Of a stretch of 64,000 nt of DNA, positions 10,441 through 27,100 are shown one piece after another (position 1 is the first letter of the stretch; every line of letters starts with the position of its first letter). The notes beneath the pieces were generated by a model. That model was not told the DNA's origin. It made no database searches and saw only the letters and a program-made list of their open reading frames with translations. A program made the position numbers and the translations under genes. This DNA is from Mimachlamys varia (Eukaryota; Mollusca; Bivalvia; Pectinida; Pectinidae). The stretch is from the NCBI GenBank assembly GCA_947623455.1, contig OX392540.1:7209432-7273431 (forward strand), read 5' to 3'.

Positions 10441-11250
10441 ACACTAGTATATATGTTGTACAGTATCTGGGGACATTAGTATATATGTTGTACAGTATCT
10501 GGGGACATTAGTATATATGTTGTACAGTATCTGGGGACATTAGTATATATGCTGTACAGTATCTGGGGACATTAGTATATATGTTGTACAGTATCTGGGG
10601 ACATAGTATATATGTTGTACAGTATCTGTGGACATTAGTATATATGTTGTACAGTATCTGGAACATAAGTATATATGTTGTACAGTATCTGGGGACACTA
10701 GTATATATGTCGTACAGTATCTGGGGACACTAGTATATATGTTGTACAGTATCTGGGGACACTAGTATATATGTAGTACAGTATCTAGGGACACTAGTAT
10801 ATATGTTGTGCAGTATCTGGGGACATTAGTATATATGTTGTACAGTATCTGGGGACACTAGTATATATGTTGTACAGTATCTGGGGACACTAGTATATAT
10901 GTTGTACAGTATCTGGGGACATTAGTTTAGTATATATGTTGTACAGTATCTGGGGACATTAGTATATATGTATTGTTCAGTATCTGGGGACATTAGTATA
11001 TATGTTGTACAGTATCTGTGGACATTAGTATATATGTTGTACAGTATCTGGGGACACTAGTATATATGTTGTACAGTATCTGGTGACACTAGTACATATG
11101 TTTTACAGTATCTGGGGACATTAGTATATATGTTGTACAGTATCTGGGGACACTAGTATATATATTGTACAGTATCTGGGGACATGGTTTAGTATATATG
11201 TTGTACAGTATCTGGGGACATTAGTTTAGTATATATGTTGTACAGTATCT

Positions 11251-14200
11251 GGGGACATAAGTATATATGTTGTACAGTATCTGGGGACACTAGTATATAT
11301 GTTGTACAGTATCTGGGGACATTAGTATATATGTTGTACAGTATCTTGGGACACTAGTATATATGTTGTACAATATCTGGGGACACTAGTATATATGTTG
11401 TACAGTATCTGGGGACATTATCATATATGTTGTATAGTATCTGGGGACATTAGTATATATGTTGTACAGTATCTGGGGACATTAGTATATATGTTGTATA
11501 GTATCTGTGGACATTAGTATATATGTTGTACAGTATCTGGGGACACTAGTATATATGTTGTACAGTATCTGGGGACATTAGTATATATGTTGTACAGTAT
11601 CTGGGTACATAGTTTAGTATATATGTTGTACAGTATCTGGGGACATTAGTATATATGTTGTACAGTATCTGGGGACACTAGTATATATGTTGTACAGTAT
11701 CTGGGGACACTAGTATATATGTTGTACAGTATCTGGGGACATTAGTCAATATGTTGTACAGTATCTGGGACATTAGTATATATGTTGTACAGTATCTGGG
11801 GACACTAGTATATATGTTGTACAGTATCTGGGGACATTAGTATATATGTTGTACAGTATCTGGGGACACTAGTAAATATGTTGTACAGTATCTGGTGACA
11901 CTAGTATATATGTTGTACAGTATCTGGGGACATTAGTATATATGTTGTACAGTATCTGGGGACACTAGTATATATGTTGTACAGTATCTGGGGACACTAG
12001 TATATATGTTGTACAGTATCTGGGGACATTAGTATATATGTTGTACAGTATCTGGGGACATTAGTTTATATGTTGTACAGTATCTGGGGACACTAGAATA
12101 TATGTTGTACAGTATCTGGGGACATTAGTATATATGTTGTACAGTATCTGGGGACACTAGTATATATGTTGTACAGTATCTGGGGACATTAGTATATATG
12201 TTGTACAGTATCTGGTGATACTAGTATAGATGTTGTACAGTATCTGGGGACATTAGTATATATGTTGTACAGTATCTGGTGACACTAGTATATATGTTGT
12301 ACAGTATCTGGGGACACTAGTATATATGTTGTACAGTATCTGGGGACACTAGTAGATATGTTGTACAGTATCTGGGGACATTAGTATATATGTTGTACAG
12401 TATCTGGGGATATTAGTATATATGTTGTACAGTATCTGGGGATATTAGTATATATGTTGTACAGTATCTGGGGACATTAGTATATATGTTGTACAGTATC
12501 TGGGGACATTAGTATATATGTTGTACAGTATCTTGGGACATTAGTATATATGTTGTACAGTATCTGGGGACATTAGTATAGATGTTGTACAGTATCTGGG
12601 GACATTAGTATATATGTTGTACAGTATCTGGGGACATTAGTATATATGTTGTACAGTGTCTGGGGACACTAGTATATATGTTGTACAGTATCTGGTGACA
12701 CTAGTATATATGTTGTACAGTATCTGGGGACACTAGTATATATGTTGTACAGTATCTGGGGACACTAGTAAATATGTTGTACAGTATCTGGGGACATTAG
12801 TATATATGTTGTACAGTATCTGGGGACATTAGTATATATGTTGTACAGTATCTGGGGACACTAGTATATATGTTGTACAGTATCTGGGGACACTAGTATA
12901 TATGTTGTACAGTATCTGGGGACATTAGTATATATGTTGTACAGTATCTGGGGACACTAGTATATATGTTGTACAGTATCTGGGGACATTAGTATATATG
13001 TTGTACAGTATCTGGGGACACTAGTATATATGTTGTACAGTATCTGGGGACATTAGTATATATGTTGTACAGTATCTGGGGACATTAGTATATATGTTGT
13101 ACAGTATCTGGGGACACTAGTATATATGTTGTACAGTATCTGGGGACACTAGTATATATGCTGTACAGTATCTGGGGACACTAGTATATATGTTGTACAG
13201 TATCTGGGGACATTAGTATATATGTTGTACAGTATCTGGGGACACTAGTATATATGCTGTACAGTATCTGGGGACATTAGTATATATGTTGTACAGTATC
13301 TGGGGACATTAGTATATATGTTGTACAGTATCTGGGGACACTAGTATATATGTTGTACAGTATCTGGGGACACTAGTATATATGTTGTACAGTATCTGGG
13401 GACATTAGTATATATGTAGTACAGTATCTGGGGACATTAGTATATATGTTGTACAGTATCTGGTGACACTAGTATATATGTTGTACAGTATCTGGGGACA
13501 CTAGTATATATGTTGTACAGTATTTGGTGACACTAGTATATATGTTGTACAGTATCTGGGGACATAAGTATATATGTTGTACAGTATCTGGAGACATTAG
13601 TATATATGTTGTACAGTATCTGGAGACATTAGTATATATGTTGTACAGTATCTGGAGACATTAGTATATATGTTGTACAGTATCTGGGGACATTAGTATA
13701 TATGTTGTACAGTATCTGGGGACATTAGTATATATGCTGTACAGCATCTGGGGACATAGTATATATGTTGTACAGTATCTGGGGACATTAGTATATATGT
13801 TGTACAGTATCTGGGGACATTAGTATATATGTTGTACAGTATCTGGGGACATTAGTATATATGTTGTACAGTATCTGGGGACATTAGTATATATGCTGTA
13901 CAGCATCTGGGGACATAGTATATATGTTGCACAGCATCTGGGGACACTAGTATATATGTTGTACAGTATCTGGGGACATTAGTATATATGTTGTATAGTA
14001 TCTGGGGACATTAGTATATATGTTGTACAGTATCTGGGGACACTAGTATATATGTTGTACAGTATCTGGGGACACTAGTATATATGTTGTACAGTATCTG
14101 GGGACATTAGTATATATGTTGTACAGTATCTGGGGACATTAGTATATATGTTGTACAGTATCTAGGGACATTAGTATATATGTTGTACAGTATCTGGGGA

Positions 14201-16930
14201 CACTAGTATATATGTTGTACAGTATCTGGGGACATTAGTATATATGTTGTACAGTATCTGGGGACATTAGTATATATGTTGTACAGTATCTGGGGACATT
14301 AGTATATATGTTGTACAGTATCTGGTGACATTTGTATATATGTTGTACAGTATCTGGAGACACTAGTATATATGTTGTACAGTATCTGGAGACACTAGTA
14401 TATATGTTGTACAGTATCTGGGGACATTAGTATATATGTTGTACAGTATCTGGGGACATTAGTGTTTATGTTGTACAGTATCTGGGGACACTAGTGTATA
14501 TGTTGTACAGTATCTGGAGACATTAGTATATATGTTGTACAGTATCTGGGGACACTAGTATATATGTTGTACAGTATCTGGGGACACTAGTGTATATGCT
14601 GTACAGTATCTGGGGACATTAGTATATATGTTGTACAGTATCTGGGGACACTAGTATATATGTTGTACAGTATCTGGAGACACTAGTATATATGTTGTAC
14701 AGTATCTGGGGACATTAGTATATATGTTGTACAGTATCTGGGGACACTAGTAAATATGTTGTACAGTATCTGGGGACATTAGTATATATGTAGTACAGTA
14801 TCTGGGGACATTAGTATATATGTTGTACAGTATCTGGGGACACTAGTGAATATGTTGTACAGTATCTGGGGACATTAGTATATATGTTGTACAGTATCTG
14901 GGGACATTAGTATATATGTTGTACAGTATCTGGGGACATTAGTATAGATGTTGTACAGTATCTGGGGACATTAGTATATATGTTGTACAGTATCTGGGGA
15001 CATTAGTATATATGTTGTACAGTGTCTGGGGACACTAGTATATATGTTGTACAGTATCTGGTGACACTAGTATATATGTTGTACAGTATCTTGGGACACT
15101 AGTATATATGTTGTACAGTATCTGGGGACATTAGTATATATGTTGTACAGTATCTGGGGACACTAGTAAATATGTTGTACAGTATCTGGGGACATTAGTA
15201 TATATGTTGTACAGTATCTGGGGACATTAGTATATATGTTGTACAGTATCTGGGGACATAGTATATATGTTGTACAGTATCTGGGGACATTAGTATATAT
15301 ATGTTGTACAGTATCTGGGGACACTAGTATATATGTTGTACAGTATCTGGGGACATTAGTATATATATGTTGTACAGTATCTGGGGACACTAGTATATAT
15401 GCTGTACAGTATCTGGGGACATTAGTATATATGTTGTACAGTATCTGGGGACATTAGTATATATGTTGTACAGTATCTGGGGACACTAGTATATATGTTG
15501 TACAGTATCTGGGGACACTAGTATATATGTTGTACAGTATCTGGGGACATTAGTATATATGTAGTACAGTATCTGGGGACATTAGTATATATGTTGTACA
15601 GTATCTGGGGACATTAGTATATATGTTGTACAGTATCTGGTGACACTAGTATATATGTTGTACAGTATCTGGGGACACTAGTATATATGTAGTACAGTAT
15701 CTGGTGACACTAGTATATATGTTGTACAGTATCTGGGGACATAAGTATATATGTTGTACAGTATCTGGAGACATTAGTATATATGTTGTACAGTATCTGG
15801 AGACATTAGTATATATGTTGTACAGTATCTGGAGACATTAGTATATATGTTGTACAGTATCTGGGGACATTAGTATATATGTTGTACAGTATCTGGGGAC
15901 ATTAGTATATATGCTGTACAGCATCTGGGGACATAGTATATATGTTGTACAGTATCTGGGGACATTAGTATATATGTTGTACAGTATCTGGGGACATTAG
16001 TATATATGTTGTACAGTATCTGGGGACATTAGTATATATGTTGTACAGTATCTGGGGACATTAGTATATATGCTGTACAGCATCTGGGGACATAGTATAT
16101 ATGTTGTACAGCATCTGGGGACACTAGTATATATGTTGTACAGTATCTGGGGACATTAGTATATATGTTGTACAGTATCTGGGGACATTAGTATATATGT
16201 TGTACAGTATCTGGGGACATTAGTATATATGCTGTACAGTATCTGGGGACATTAGTATATATGTTGTACAGTATCTGGGGACATAGTATATATGTTGTAC
16301 AGTATCTGTGGACATTAGTATATATGTTGTACAGTATCTGGAACATAAGTATATATGTTGTACAGTATCTGGGGACACTAGTATATATGTCGTACAGTAT
16401 CTGGGGACACTAGTATATATGTTGTACAGTATCTGGGGACACTAGTATATATGTAGTACAGTATCTAGGGACACTAGTATATATGTTGTGCAGTATCTGG
16501 GGACATTAGTATATATGTTGTACAGTATCTGGGGACACTAGTATATATGTTGTACAGTATCTGGGGACACTAGTATATATGTTGTACAGTATCTGGGGAC
16601 ATTAGTTTAGTATATATGTTGTACAGTATCTGGGGACATTAGTATATATGTATTGTTCAGTATCTGGGGACATTAGTATATATGTTGTACAGTATCTGTG
16701 GACATTAGTATATATGTTGTACAGTATCTGGGGACACTAGTATATATGTTGTACAGTATCTGGTGACACTAGTACATATGTTTTACAGTATCTGGGGACA
16801 TTAGTATATATGTTGTACAGTATCTGGGGACACTAGTATATATATTGTACAGTATCTGGGGACATGGTTTAGTATATATGTTGTACAGTATCTGGGGACA
16901 TTAGTTTAGTATATATTTTGTACAGTATCT
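11251..16930. repeat. Higher-order repeat A2 (~5.68 kb)
   Basis: This is the second tandem copy of the 5.7-kb unit. It is slightly shorter than A1, mainly because the aberrant A-rich units are missing. After about 16930 the order of variants no longer follows A1, so the regular higher-order repetition ends here. Confidence 0.8.
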
Positions 16931-18730
16931 GGGGACATTAGTATATATGTTGTACAGTATCTGGGGACATTAGTATATATGTTGTACAGTATCTGGGGAC
17001 ATTAGTATATATGTTGTACAGTATCTGGGGACATTAGTATATATATTGTACAGTATCTGGGGACATTAGTATATATGTTTTACAGTATCTGGGGACACTA
17101 GTATATATGTTGTACAGTATCTGGGGACACTAGTACATATGTTTTACAGTATCTGGGGACATTAGTATATATGTTGTACAGTATCTGGGGACATTAGTAT
17201 ATATGTTGTACAGTATCTGGGGACACTAGTATATATGTTGTACAGTATCTGGGGACATTAGTATATATGTTGTACAGTATCGCGGGACACTAGTATATAT
17301 GTTGTACAGTATCTGGGGACATTAGTATATATGTTGTACAGTATCGCGGGACACTAGTATATATGTTGTACAGTATCTGGGGACACTAGTACATATGTTT
17401 TACAGTATCTGGGGACACTAGTATATATGTTGTACAGTATCTGGGGACATTAGTTTATATGTTGTACAGTATCTGGGGACAATTTCATATATGTTGTACA
17501 GTATCTGGGGACATTAGTATATATGTTGTACAGTATCTGGGGACACTAGTATATATGTTGTACAGTATCTGGGGACATTAGTATATATGCTGTACAGTAT
17601 CTGGGGACACTAGTATATATGCTGTACAGTATCTGGGGACACTAGTATATATGTTGTACAGTATCTGGGGACACTAGTATATATGCTGTACAGTATCTGG
17701 GGACACTAGTATATATGTTGTACAGTATCTGGGGACACTAGTATATATGATGTACAGTATCTGGGGACATTAGTATATATGTTGTACAGTATCTGGGGAC
17801 ATTAGTATATATGTTGTACAGTATCTGGGGACACTAGTATATATGTTGTACAGTATCTGGGGACACTAGTATATATGTTGTACAGTATCTGGGGACATTA
17901 GTTTAGTATATATGTTGTACAGTATCAGGGGACATAGTTTAGTATATATGTTGTACAGTATCAGGGGACATTAGTATATATGTTGTACAGTATCTGGGGA
18001 CATTAGTATATATGTTGTACAGTATCTAGGGACACTAGTATATATGTTGTACAGTATCTGGCGACACTAGTATATATGTTGTACAGTATCTGGAGACACT
18101 AGTATATATGTTGTACAGTATCTGGGGACAATAGTATATATGTTGTACAGTAACTGGGGACATTAGTATATATGTTGTACAGTATCTGGGGACATTAGTA
18201 TATATGTTGTACAGTATCTGGGGACATTAGTATATATGTTGTACAGTATCTGGGGACACTAGTATATATGTTGTACAGTATCTGGGGACATTAGTATATA
18301 TGTTGTACAGTATCTGGGGACATTAGTATATATGTTGTACAGTATCTGGGGACACTAGTATATATGTTGTACAGTATCTGGGGACACTAGTATATATGTT
18401 GTACAGTATCTGGGGACATTAGTTTAGTATATATGTTGTACAGTATCTGGGGACATTAGTATATATGTATTGTTCAGTATCTGGGGACATTAGTATATAT
18501 GTTGTACAGTATCTGTGGACATTAGTATATATGTTGTACAGTATCTGGGGACACTAGTATATATGTTGTACAGTATCTGGTGACACTAGTACATATGTTT
18601 TACAGTATCTGGGGACATTAGTATATATGTTGTACAGTATCTGGGGACACTAGTATATATATTGTACAGTATCTGGGGACATGGTTTAGTATATATGTTG
18701 TACAGTATCTGGGGACATTAGTTTAGTATA
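16585..18730. repeat. Local ~1.82-kb duplication in the satellite
   Basis: A block with ATTAGTTTAG, TATTGTTCAG, ACTAGTACATATGTTTTACAG, TATATATTGTACAG and CATGGTTTAG units occurs at about 16600-16920 and again at about 18417-18735. TATTGTTCAG is at 16651 and 18468. Between them lie two CpG-containing units (TATCGCGGGACAC at 17280 and 17344). Confidence 0.7.
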
Positions 18731-19849
18731 TATGTTGTACAGTATCTGGGGACATTAGTATATATGTTGTACAGTATCTGGGGACATTAGTATATATGTT
18801 GTACAGTATCTGGGGACATTAGTATATATGTTGTACAGTATCTGGGGACATTAGTATATATATTGTACAGTATCTGGAGACATTATTATATATGTTGTAC
18901 AGTATCTGGGGACATTAGTATATATGTTGTACAGTATCTGGGGACATTAGTATATATGTTGTACAGTATCTGGGGACATTAGTATATATGTTGTACAGTA
19001 TCTGGGGACACTAGTATATATGTTGTACAGTATCTGGGAACATAGTATATATGTTGTACAGTATCTGGGGACACTAGTATATATGTTGTACAGTATCTGG
19101 GAACACTAGTATATATGTTGTACAGTATCTTGGGACATTAGTATATATGTTGTACAGTATCTGTGGACATTATTATATATGTTGTACAGTATCTGGGGAC
19201 ATTAGTATATATGTTGTACAGTATCTGGGGACATTAGTATATATGTTGTACAGTATCTGGGGACATTAGTATATATGTTGTATAGTATCTGGGGACATTA
19301 GTATATATGTTGTACAGTATCTGGAGACATTAGTATATATGTTGTACAGTATCTGGGGACACTAGTATATATGTTGTACAGTATATGGGGACACTAGTAT
19401 ATATGTTGTACAGTATCTGGGGACACTAGTATATATGTTGTACAGTATCTGGGGACATTAGTATATATGTTGTACAGTATCTGTGGACATTATTATATAT
19501 GTTGTACAGTATATGGGGACACTAGTATATATGTTGTACAGTATCTGGGGACACTAGTATATATGTTGTACAGTATATGGGGACACTAGTATATATGTTG
19601 TACAGTATCTGGGGACACTAGTATATATGTTGTACAGTATCTGGGGACATTAGTATATATGTTGTACAGTATCTGGGGACACTAGTATATATGTTGTACA
19701 GTATCTGGTGAAATTAGTATATATGTTGTACAGTATCTGGGGACACTAGTATATATGTTGTACAGTATCTGGTGAAATTAGTATATATGTTGTACAGTAT
19801 CTGGGGACATTAGTATATATGTTGTACAGTATCTGGGGACATTAGTATA

Positions 19850-22320
19850 TATGTTGTACAGTATCTGGGGACATTATTATATATGTTGTATAGTATCTGG
19901 GGACATTAGTATATATGTTGTACAGTATCTGGGGACATTAGTATATATGCTGTACAGTATCTGGAGACATTATTATATATGTTGTACAGTATCTGGGGAC
20001 ATTAGTATATATGTTGTACAGTATCTGGGGACACTAGTATATATGTTGTACAGTATCTGGGGACATTTGTATATATGTTGTACAGTATCTGGGGACATTA
20101 GTATATATGTTGTACAGTATCTGGGGACATTAGTATATATGTTGTACAGTATCTGGGGACACTAGTATATATGTTGTACAGTATCTGGGGACATTAGTAT
20201 ATATGTTGTACAGTATCTGGGGACACTAGTATATATGTTGTACAGTATCTGGTGAAATTAGTATATATGTTGTACAGTATCTGGGGACATTAGTATATAT
20301 GTTGTACAGTATCTGGGGACATTATTATATATGTTGTACAGTATCTGGGGACATTAGTATATATGTTGTACAGTATCTGGGGACATTAGTATATATGTTG
20401 TACAGTATCTGGAGACATTATTATATATGTTGTACAGTATCTGGGGACATTAGTATATATGTTGTACAGTATCTGGAGACATTAGTATATATGTTGTACA
20501 GTATCTGGGGACATTAGTATATATGTTGTACAGTATCTGGGGACATAGTTTAGTATATATGTTGTACAGTATCTGGAGACATTATTATATATGTTGTACA
20601 GTATCTGGAGACATTAGTATATATGTTGTACAGTATCTGGGGACATTAGTATATATGTTGTACAGTAGCTGGGGACACTAGTATACATGTTGTACAGTAT
20701 CTGGGGACATTAGTATATATGTTGTACAGTATCTGGGGACACTAGTATATATGTTGTATAGTATCTGGGGACATCAGTATATATGTTGTACAGTATCTGG
20801 GGACATTATTATATATGTTGTACAGTATCTAGGGACATTAGTATATATGTTGTACAGTATCTGGGGACACTAGTATATATGTTGTACAGTATCTGGGGAC
20901 ACTAGTATATATGTTGTACAGTATCTGGGGACATTAGTATATATGTTGTACAGTATCTGGAGACATTAGTATATATGCTGTACAGTATCTGGGGACATTA
21001 TTATATATGTTGTACAGTATCTGGGGACATTAGTATATATGTTGTACAGTATCTGGGGACATTAGTATATATGTTGTACAGTATCTGGAGACATTAGTAT
21101 ATATGTTGTACAGTATCTGGGGACACTAGTATATATGTTGTACAGTATCTGGAGACATTATTATATATGTTGTACAGTATCTGGGGACATTAGTATATAT
21201 GTTGTACAGTATCTGGGGACATTAGTATATATGTTGTACAGTATCTGGGGACATAGTATATATGTAGTACAGTATCTGGAGACATTATTATATATGTTGT
21301 ACAGTATCTGGGGACATTAGTAAATATGTTGTACAGTATCTGGGGACACTAGTATATATGTTGTACAGTATCTGGGGACATTAGTATATATGTTGTACAG
21401 TATCTGGGGACATTAGTATATATGTTGTACAGTATCTGGGGACACTAGTATATATGTTGTACAGTATCTGGAGACATTATTATATATGTTGTACAGTATC
21501 TGGGGACATAGTATATATGTTGTACAGTATCTGGGGACACTAGTATATATGTTGTACAGTATCTGGGGACATTAGTATATATGTTGTACAGTATCTGGGG
21601 ACATTAGTATATATGTTGTACAGTATCTGGAGACATTATTATATATGTTGTACAGTATCTGGGGACATTAGTATATATGTTGTACAGTATCTGGAGACAT
21701 TATTATATATGTTGTACAGTATCTGGAGACATTAGTATATATGTTGTACAGTATCTGGAGACATTAGTATATATGTTGTACAGTATCTGGAGACATTATT
21801 ATATATGTTGTACAGTATCTGGGGACATTAGTATATATGCTGTACAGTATCTGGAGACATTATTATATATGTTGTACAGTATCTGGGGACATTAGTATAT
21901 ATGTTGTACAGTGTCTGGGGACATTAGTATATATGTTGTACAGTATCTGGAGACATTAGTATATATGTTGTACAGTATCTGGAGACATTATTATATATGT
22001 TGTACAGTATCTGGGGACATTAGTATATATGTTGTACAGTGTCTGGGGACATTAGTATATATGTTGTACAGTATCTGGGGACATTATTATATATGTTGTA
22101 CAGTATCTGGGGACATTAGTATATATGCTGTACAGTATCTGGGGACATTAGTATATATGCTGTACAGTATCTGGAGACATTATTATATATGTTGTACAGT
22201 ATCTGGGGACATTAGTATATATGTTGTACAGTATCTGGAGACATTAGTATATATGTTGTACAGTATCTGGGGACATTAGTATATATGTCGTACAGTATCT
22301 GGGGACATTAGTATATATGT
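19850..22320. repeat. Satellite subdomain rich in GGAGACATTATT units
   Basis: In this stretch many units read GGAGACATTATTATATATG, losing the TAG that occurs in most units. This opens frames through several consecutive units (for example 19851-20165 and 21911-22279). The subdomain largely ends the homology with the second macro-copy, which has only a short similar stretch near 60.6-60.85 kb. Edges are approximate. Confidence 0.6.
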
Positions 22321-24169
22321 TGTACAGTATCTGGGGACATTAGTATATATGTTGTACAGTATCTGGGGAAATAAATATATATGTTGTACAGTATCTGGGG
22401 ACACTAGTATATATGTTGTACAGTATCTGGGGACATAAGTATATATGTTGTACAGTATCTGGGGACATTAGTATATATGTTGTACAGTATCTGGGGACAT
22501 AGTATATATGTTGTACAGTATCTGGGGACATTAGTATATATGTTGTACAATATCTGGGGACACTAGTATATATGTTGTACAGTATCTGGAGACACTAGTA
22601 TATATGTTGTACATTATCTGGGGACATAGTATATATGTTGTACAGTATCTGGGGACACTAGTATATATGTTGTACAGTATCTGTGGACATTAGTATATAT
22701 GTAGTACAGTATCTGGGGACATTAGTATATATGTTGTACAGTATCTGGGGACATAGTATATATGTAGTACAGTATCTGTGGACATTAGTATATATGTAGT
22801 ACAGTATCTGGGGACATTAGTATATATGTTGTACAGTATCTGGGGACACTAGTATATATGTTGTACAGTATCTGGGGACATAAGTATATATGTTGTACAG
22901 TATCTGGGGACACTAGTATATATGTTGTACAGTATCTGGGAACACTAGTATATATGTTTTACAGTATCTGGGGACATAAGTATATATGTTGTACAGTATC
23001 TGGGGACATAGTATATATGTTGTACAGTATCTGGGGACACTAGTATATATGTTGTACAGTATCTGTGGACATTAGTATATATGTAGTACAGTATCTGTGG
23101 ACATTAGTATATATGTTGTACAGTATCTGTGGACATTAGTATATATGTTGTACAGTATCTGGGGACATTAGTATATATGTTGTACAGTATCTGGGGACAT
23201 TAGTATATATGTTGTACAGTATCTGGGGCATTAGTATATATGTTGTACAGTATCTGGGGACATTAGTATATATGTTGTACAGTATCTGGGGACATAGTAT
23301 ATATGTTGTACAGCATCTGGGGACACTAGTATATATGTTGTACAGTATCTGGGGACATTAGTATATATGTTGTACAGTATCTGGGGACATTATTATATAT
23401 GTTGTATAGTATCTGTGGACATTAGTATATATGTTGTACAGTATCTGGGGACATAGTATATATGTTGTACAGTATCTGTGGACATTAGTATATATGTTGT
23501 ACAGTATCTGGGGACATATGTATATATGTTGTACAGTATCTGGGGACATTAGTATATATGTTGTACAGTATCTGGGGACATTATTATATATGTTGTATAG
23601 TATCTGTGGACATTAGTATATATGTTGTACAGTATCTGGGGACATAGTATATATGTTGTACAGTATCTGTGGACATTAATATATATGTTGTACAGTATCT
23701 GGAACATAAGTATATATGTTGTACAGTATCTGGGGACATTAGTATATATGTTGTACAGTATCTGGGGACATTAGTATATATGCTGTACAGCATCTGGGGA
23801 CATAGTATATATGTTGTACAGCATCTGGGGACACTAGTAAATATGTTGTACAGTATCTGGGGACATTAGTATATATGTTGTACAGTATCTGGGGACATTA
23901 TTATATATGTTGTATAGTATCTGGGGACATTATCATATATGTTGTATAGTATCTGGGGACATTATTATATATGTTGTATAGTATCTGGGGACATAGTATA
24001 TATGTTGTACAGTATCTGTGGACATTAGTATATATGTTGTACAGTATCTGGTGACATTAGTATATATGTTGTACAGTATCTGGGGACATTAGTATATATG
24101 TTGTACAGTATCTGGGGACATTAGTATATATGTTGTACAGTATCTGGGGACATAGTATATATGTTGTAC

Positions 24170-27100
24170 AGTATCTGGGGACATTAGTATATATGTTGTA
24201 CAGTATCTGGGGACATAGTATATATGTTGTACAGTATCTGTGGACATTAGTATATATGTTGTACAGTATCTGGAACATAAGTATATATGTTGTACAGTAT
24301 CTGGGGACACTAGTATATATGTCGTACAGTATCTTGGGACATTAGTATATATGTTGTACAGTATCTGGGGACACTAGTATATATGTCGTACAGTATCTGG
24401 GGACACTAGTATATATGTTGTACAGTATCTGGGGACATTATTATATATGTTGTACAGTATCTGGGGACACTAGTATATATGTTGTACAGTATCTGGGGAC
24501 ATTAGTATATATGTTGTATAGTATCTGTGGACATTAGTATATATGTTGTACAGTATCTGGGGACATTAGTATATATGTTGTACAGTATCTGGGGACATTA
24601 TTATATATGTTGTACAGTATCTGGGGACATTAGTATATATGTTGTACAGTATCTGGGGACATTAGTATATATGTTGTACAGTATCTGGGGACATTAGTAT
24701 ATATGTTGTACAGTATCTGGGGACATAGTATATATGTTGTACAGTATCTGGGGACATAGTATATATGTTGTACAGTATCTGGGGACACTAGTATATATGT
24801 CGTACAGTATCTGGGGACATTAGTATATATGTTGTACAGTATCTGGGGACATTAGTATATATGTTGTACAGTATCTGGGGAAATAAATATATATGTTGTA
24901 CAGTATCTGGGGACACTAGTATATATGTTGTACAGTATCTGGGGACATAAGTATATATGTTGTACAGTATCTGGGGACACTAGTATATATGTTGTACAGT
25001 ATCTGGGGACATTAGTATATATGTTGTACAGTATCTGGGGACATTAGTATATATGTTGTACAGTATCTGGGGACACTAGTATATATGTTGTACAGTATCT
25101 GGTGACACTAGTATATATGTTGTACAGTATCCTGGGACATTAGTATATATGTTGTACAGTATTTGGGGACATAGTTTAGTATATATGTTGTACAGTATCT
25201 GTGGACATTAGTATATATGTTGTACAGTATCTGTGGACACTAGTATATATGTTGTACAGTATCTGGGGACATTAGTATATATGTTGTACAGTATCTGGTG
25301 ACACTAGTATATATGTTGTACAGTATCTGGGGACATTAGTATATATGTTGTACAGTATCTGGGGACATTAGTATATATGTCGTACAGTATATGGGGACAC
25401 TAGTATATATGTTGTACAGTATCTGGGGACATTAGTATATATGTTGTACAGTATCTGGGGACATTAGTATATATGTTGTACAGTATCTGGGGACATTAGT
25501 ATATATGTTGTACAGTATCTGGGGACATAGTATATATGTTGTACAGTATCTGGGGACATTAGTATATATGTCGTACAGTATCTGGGGACATTATTATATA
25601 TGTTGTACAGTATCTGGGGACATTAGTATATTTGTTGTACAGTATCTGGGGACATTAGTATATATGTTGTACAGTATCTGGGGACATTAGTATATATGTT
25701 GTACAGTATCTGGGGACATAGTATATATGTTGTACAGTATCTGGGGACATTAGTATATATGTCGTACAGTATCTGGGGACATTAGTATATATGTTGTACA
25801 GTATCTGGGGACATTAGTATATATGTTGTACAGTATCTGGGGAAATAAATATATATGTTGTACAGTATCTGGGGACACTAGTATATATGTTGTACAGTAT
25901 CTGGGGACATAAGTATATATGTTGTACAGTATCTGGGGACATTAGTATATATGTTGTACAGTATCTGGGGACATAGTATATATGTTGTACAGTATCTGGG
26001 GACATTAGTATATATGTTGTACAATATCTGGGGACACTAGTATATATGTTGTACAGTATCTGGAGACACTAGTATATATGTTGTACATTATCTGGGGACA
26101 TAGTATATATGTTGTACAGTATCTGGGGACACTAGTATATATGTTGTACAGTATCTGTGGACATTAGTATATATGTAGTACAGTATCTGGGGACATTAGT
26201 ATATATGTTGTACAGTATCTGGGGACATAGTATATATGTAGTACAGTATCTGTGGACATTAGTATATATGTAGTACAGTATCTGGGGACATTAGTATATA
26301 TGTTGTACAGTATCTGGGGACACTAGTGTATATGTTGTACAGTATCTGGGGACATTAGTATATATGTTGTACAGTATCTGGGGACACTAGTATATATGTT
26401 GTACAGTATCTGGGGACACTAGTAAATATGTTGTACAGTATCTGGGGACATTAGTATATATGTTGTACAGTATCTGGGGACATTAGTATATATGTTGTAC
26501 AGTGTCTGGGGACATTAGTATATATGTTGTACAGTATCTGGGGACATTAGTATATATGTTGTACAGTATCTGGGGACATTAGTATATATGTTGTACAGTA
26601 TCTGGGGCATTAGTATATATGCTGTACAGTATCTGTGGACATAGTATATATGTTGTACAGCATCTGGGGACACTAGTATATATGTTGTACAGTATCTGGG
26701 GACATTAGTATATATGTTGTACAGTATCTGGGGACATTATTATATATGTTGTATAGTATCTGTGGACATTAGTATATATGTTGTACAGTATCTGGGGACA
26801 TAGTATATATGTTGTACAGTATCTGTGGACATTAGTATATATGTTGTACAGTATCTGGAACATAAGTATATATGTTGTACAGTATCTGGGGACATTAGTA
26901 TATATGTTGTACAGTATCTGGGGACATTAGTATATATGCTGTACAGCATCTGGGGACATAGTATATATGTTGTACAGCATCTGGGGACACTAGTATATAT
27001 GTTGTACAGTATCTGGGGACATTATTATATATGTTGTATAGCATCTGGGGACACTAGTATATATGTTGTACAGTATCTGGGGACATTATTATATATGTTG

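Larger units (their letters stand above)
5520..11250. repeat. Higher-order repeat A1 (~5.72 kb)
   Basis: Rare unit variants recur in the same order 5,721 bp further on. Examples are ACATTATCATATATG with GTATAG (5691 and 11412), GGTGACATTTGTATATATG (8601 and 14322), and three successive GGAGACATT units after ACATAAG (7837 and 13558). Further right, the rare TATTGTTCAG unit recurs at 5,680 bp (10971 and 16651) because of a short indel. Edges are approximate. Confidence 0.85.
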
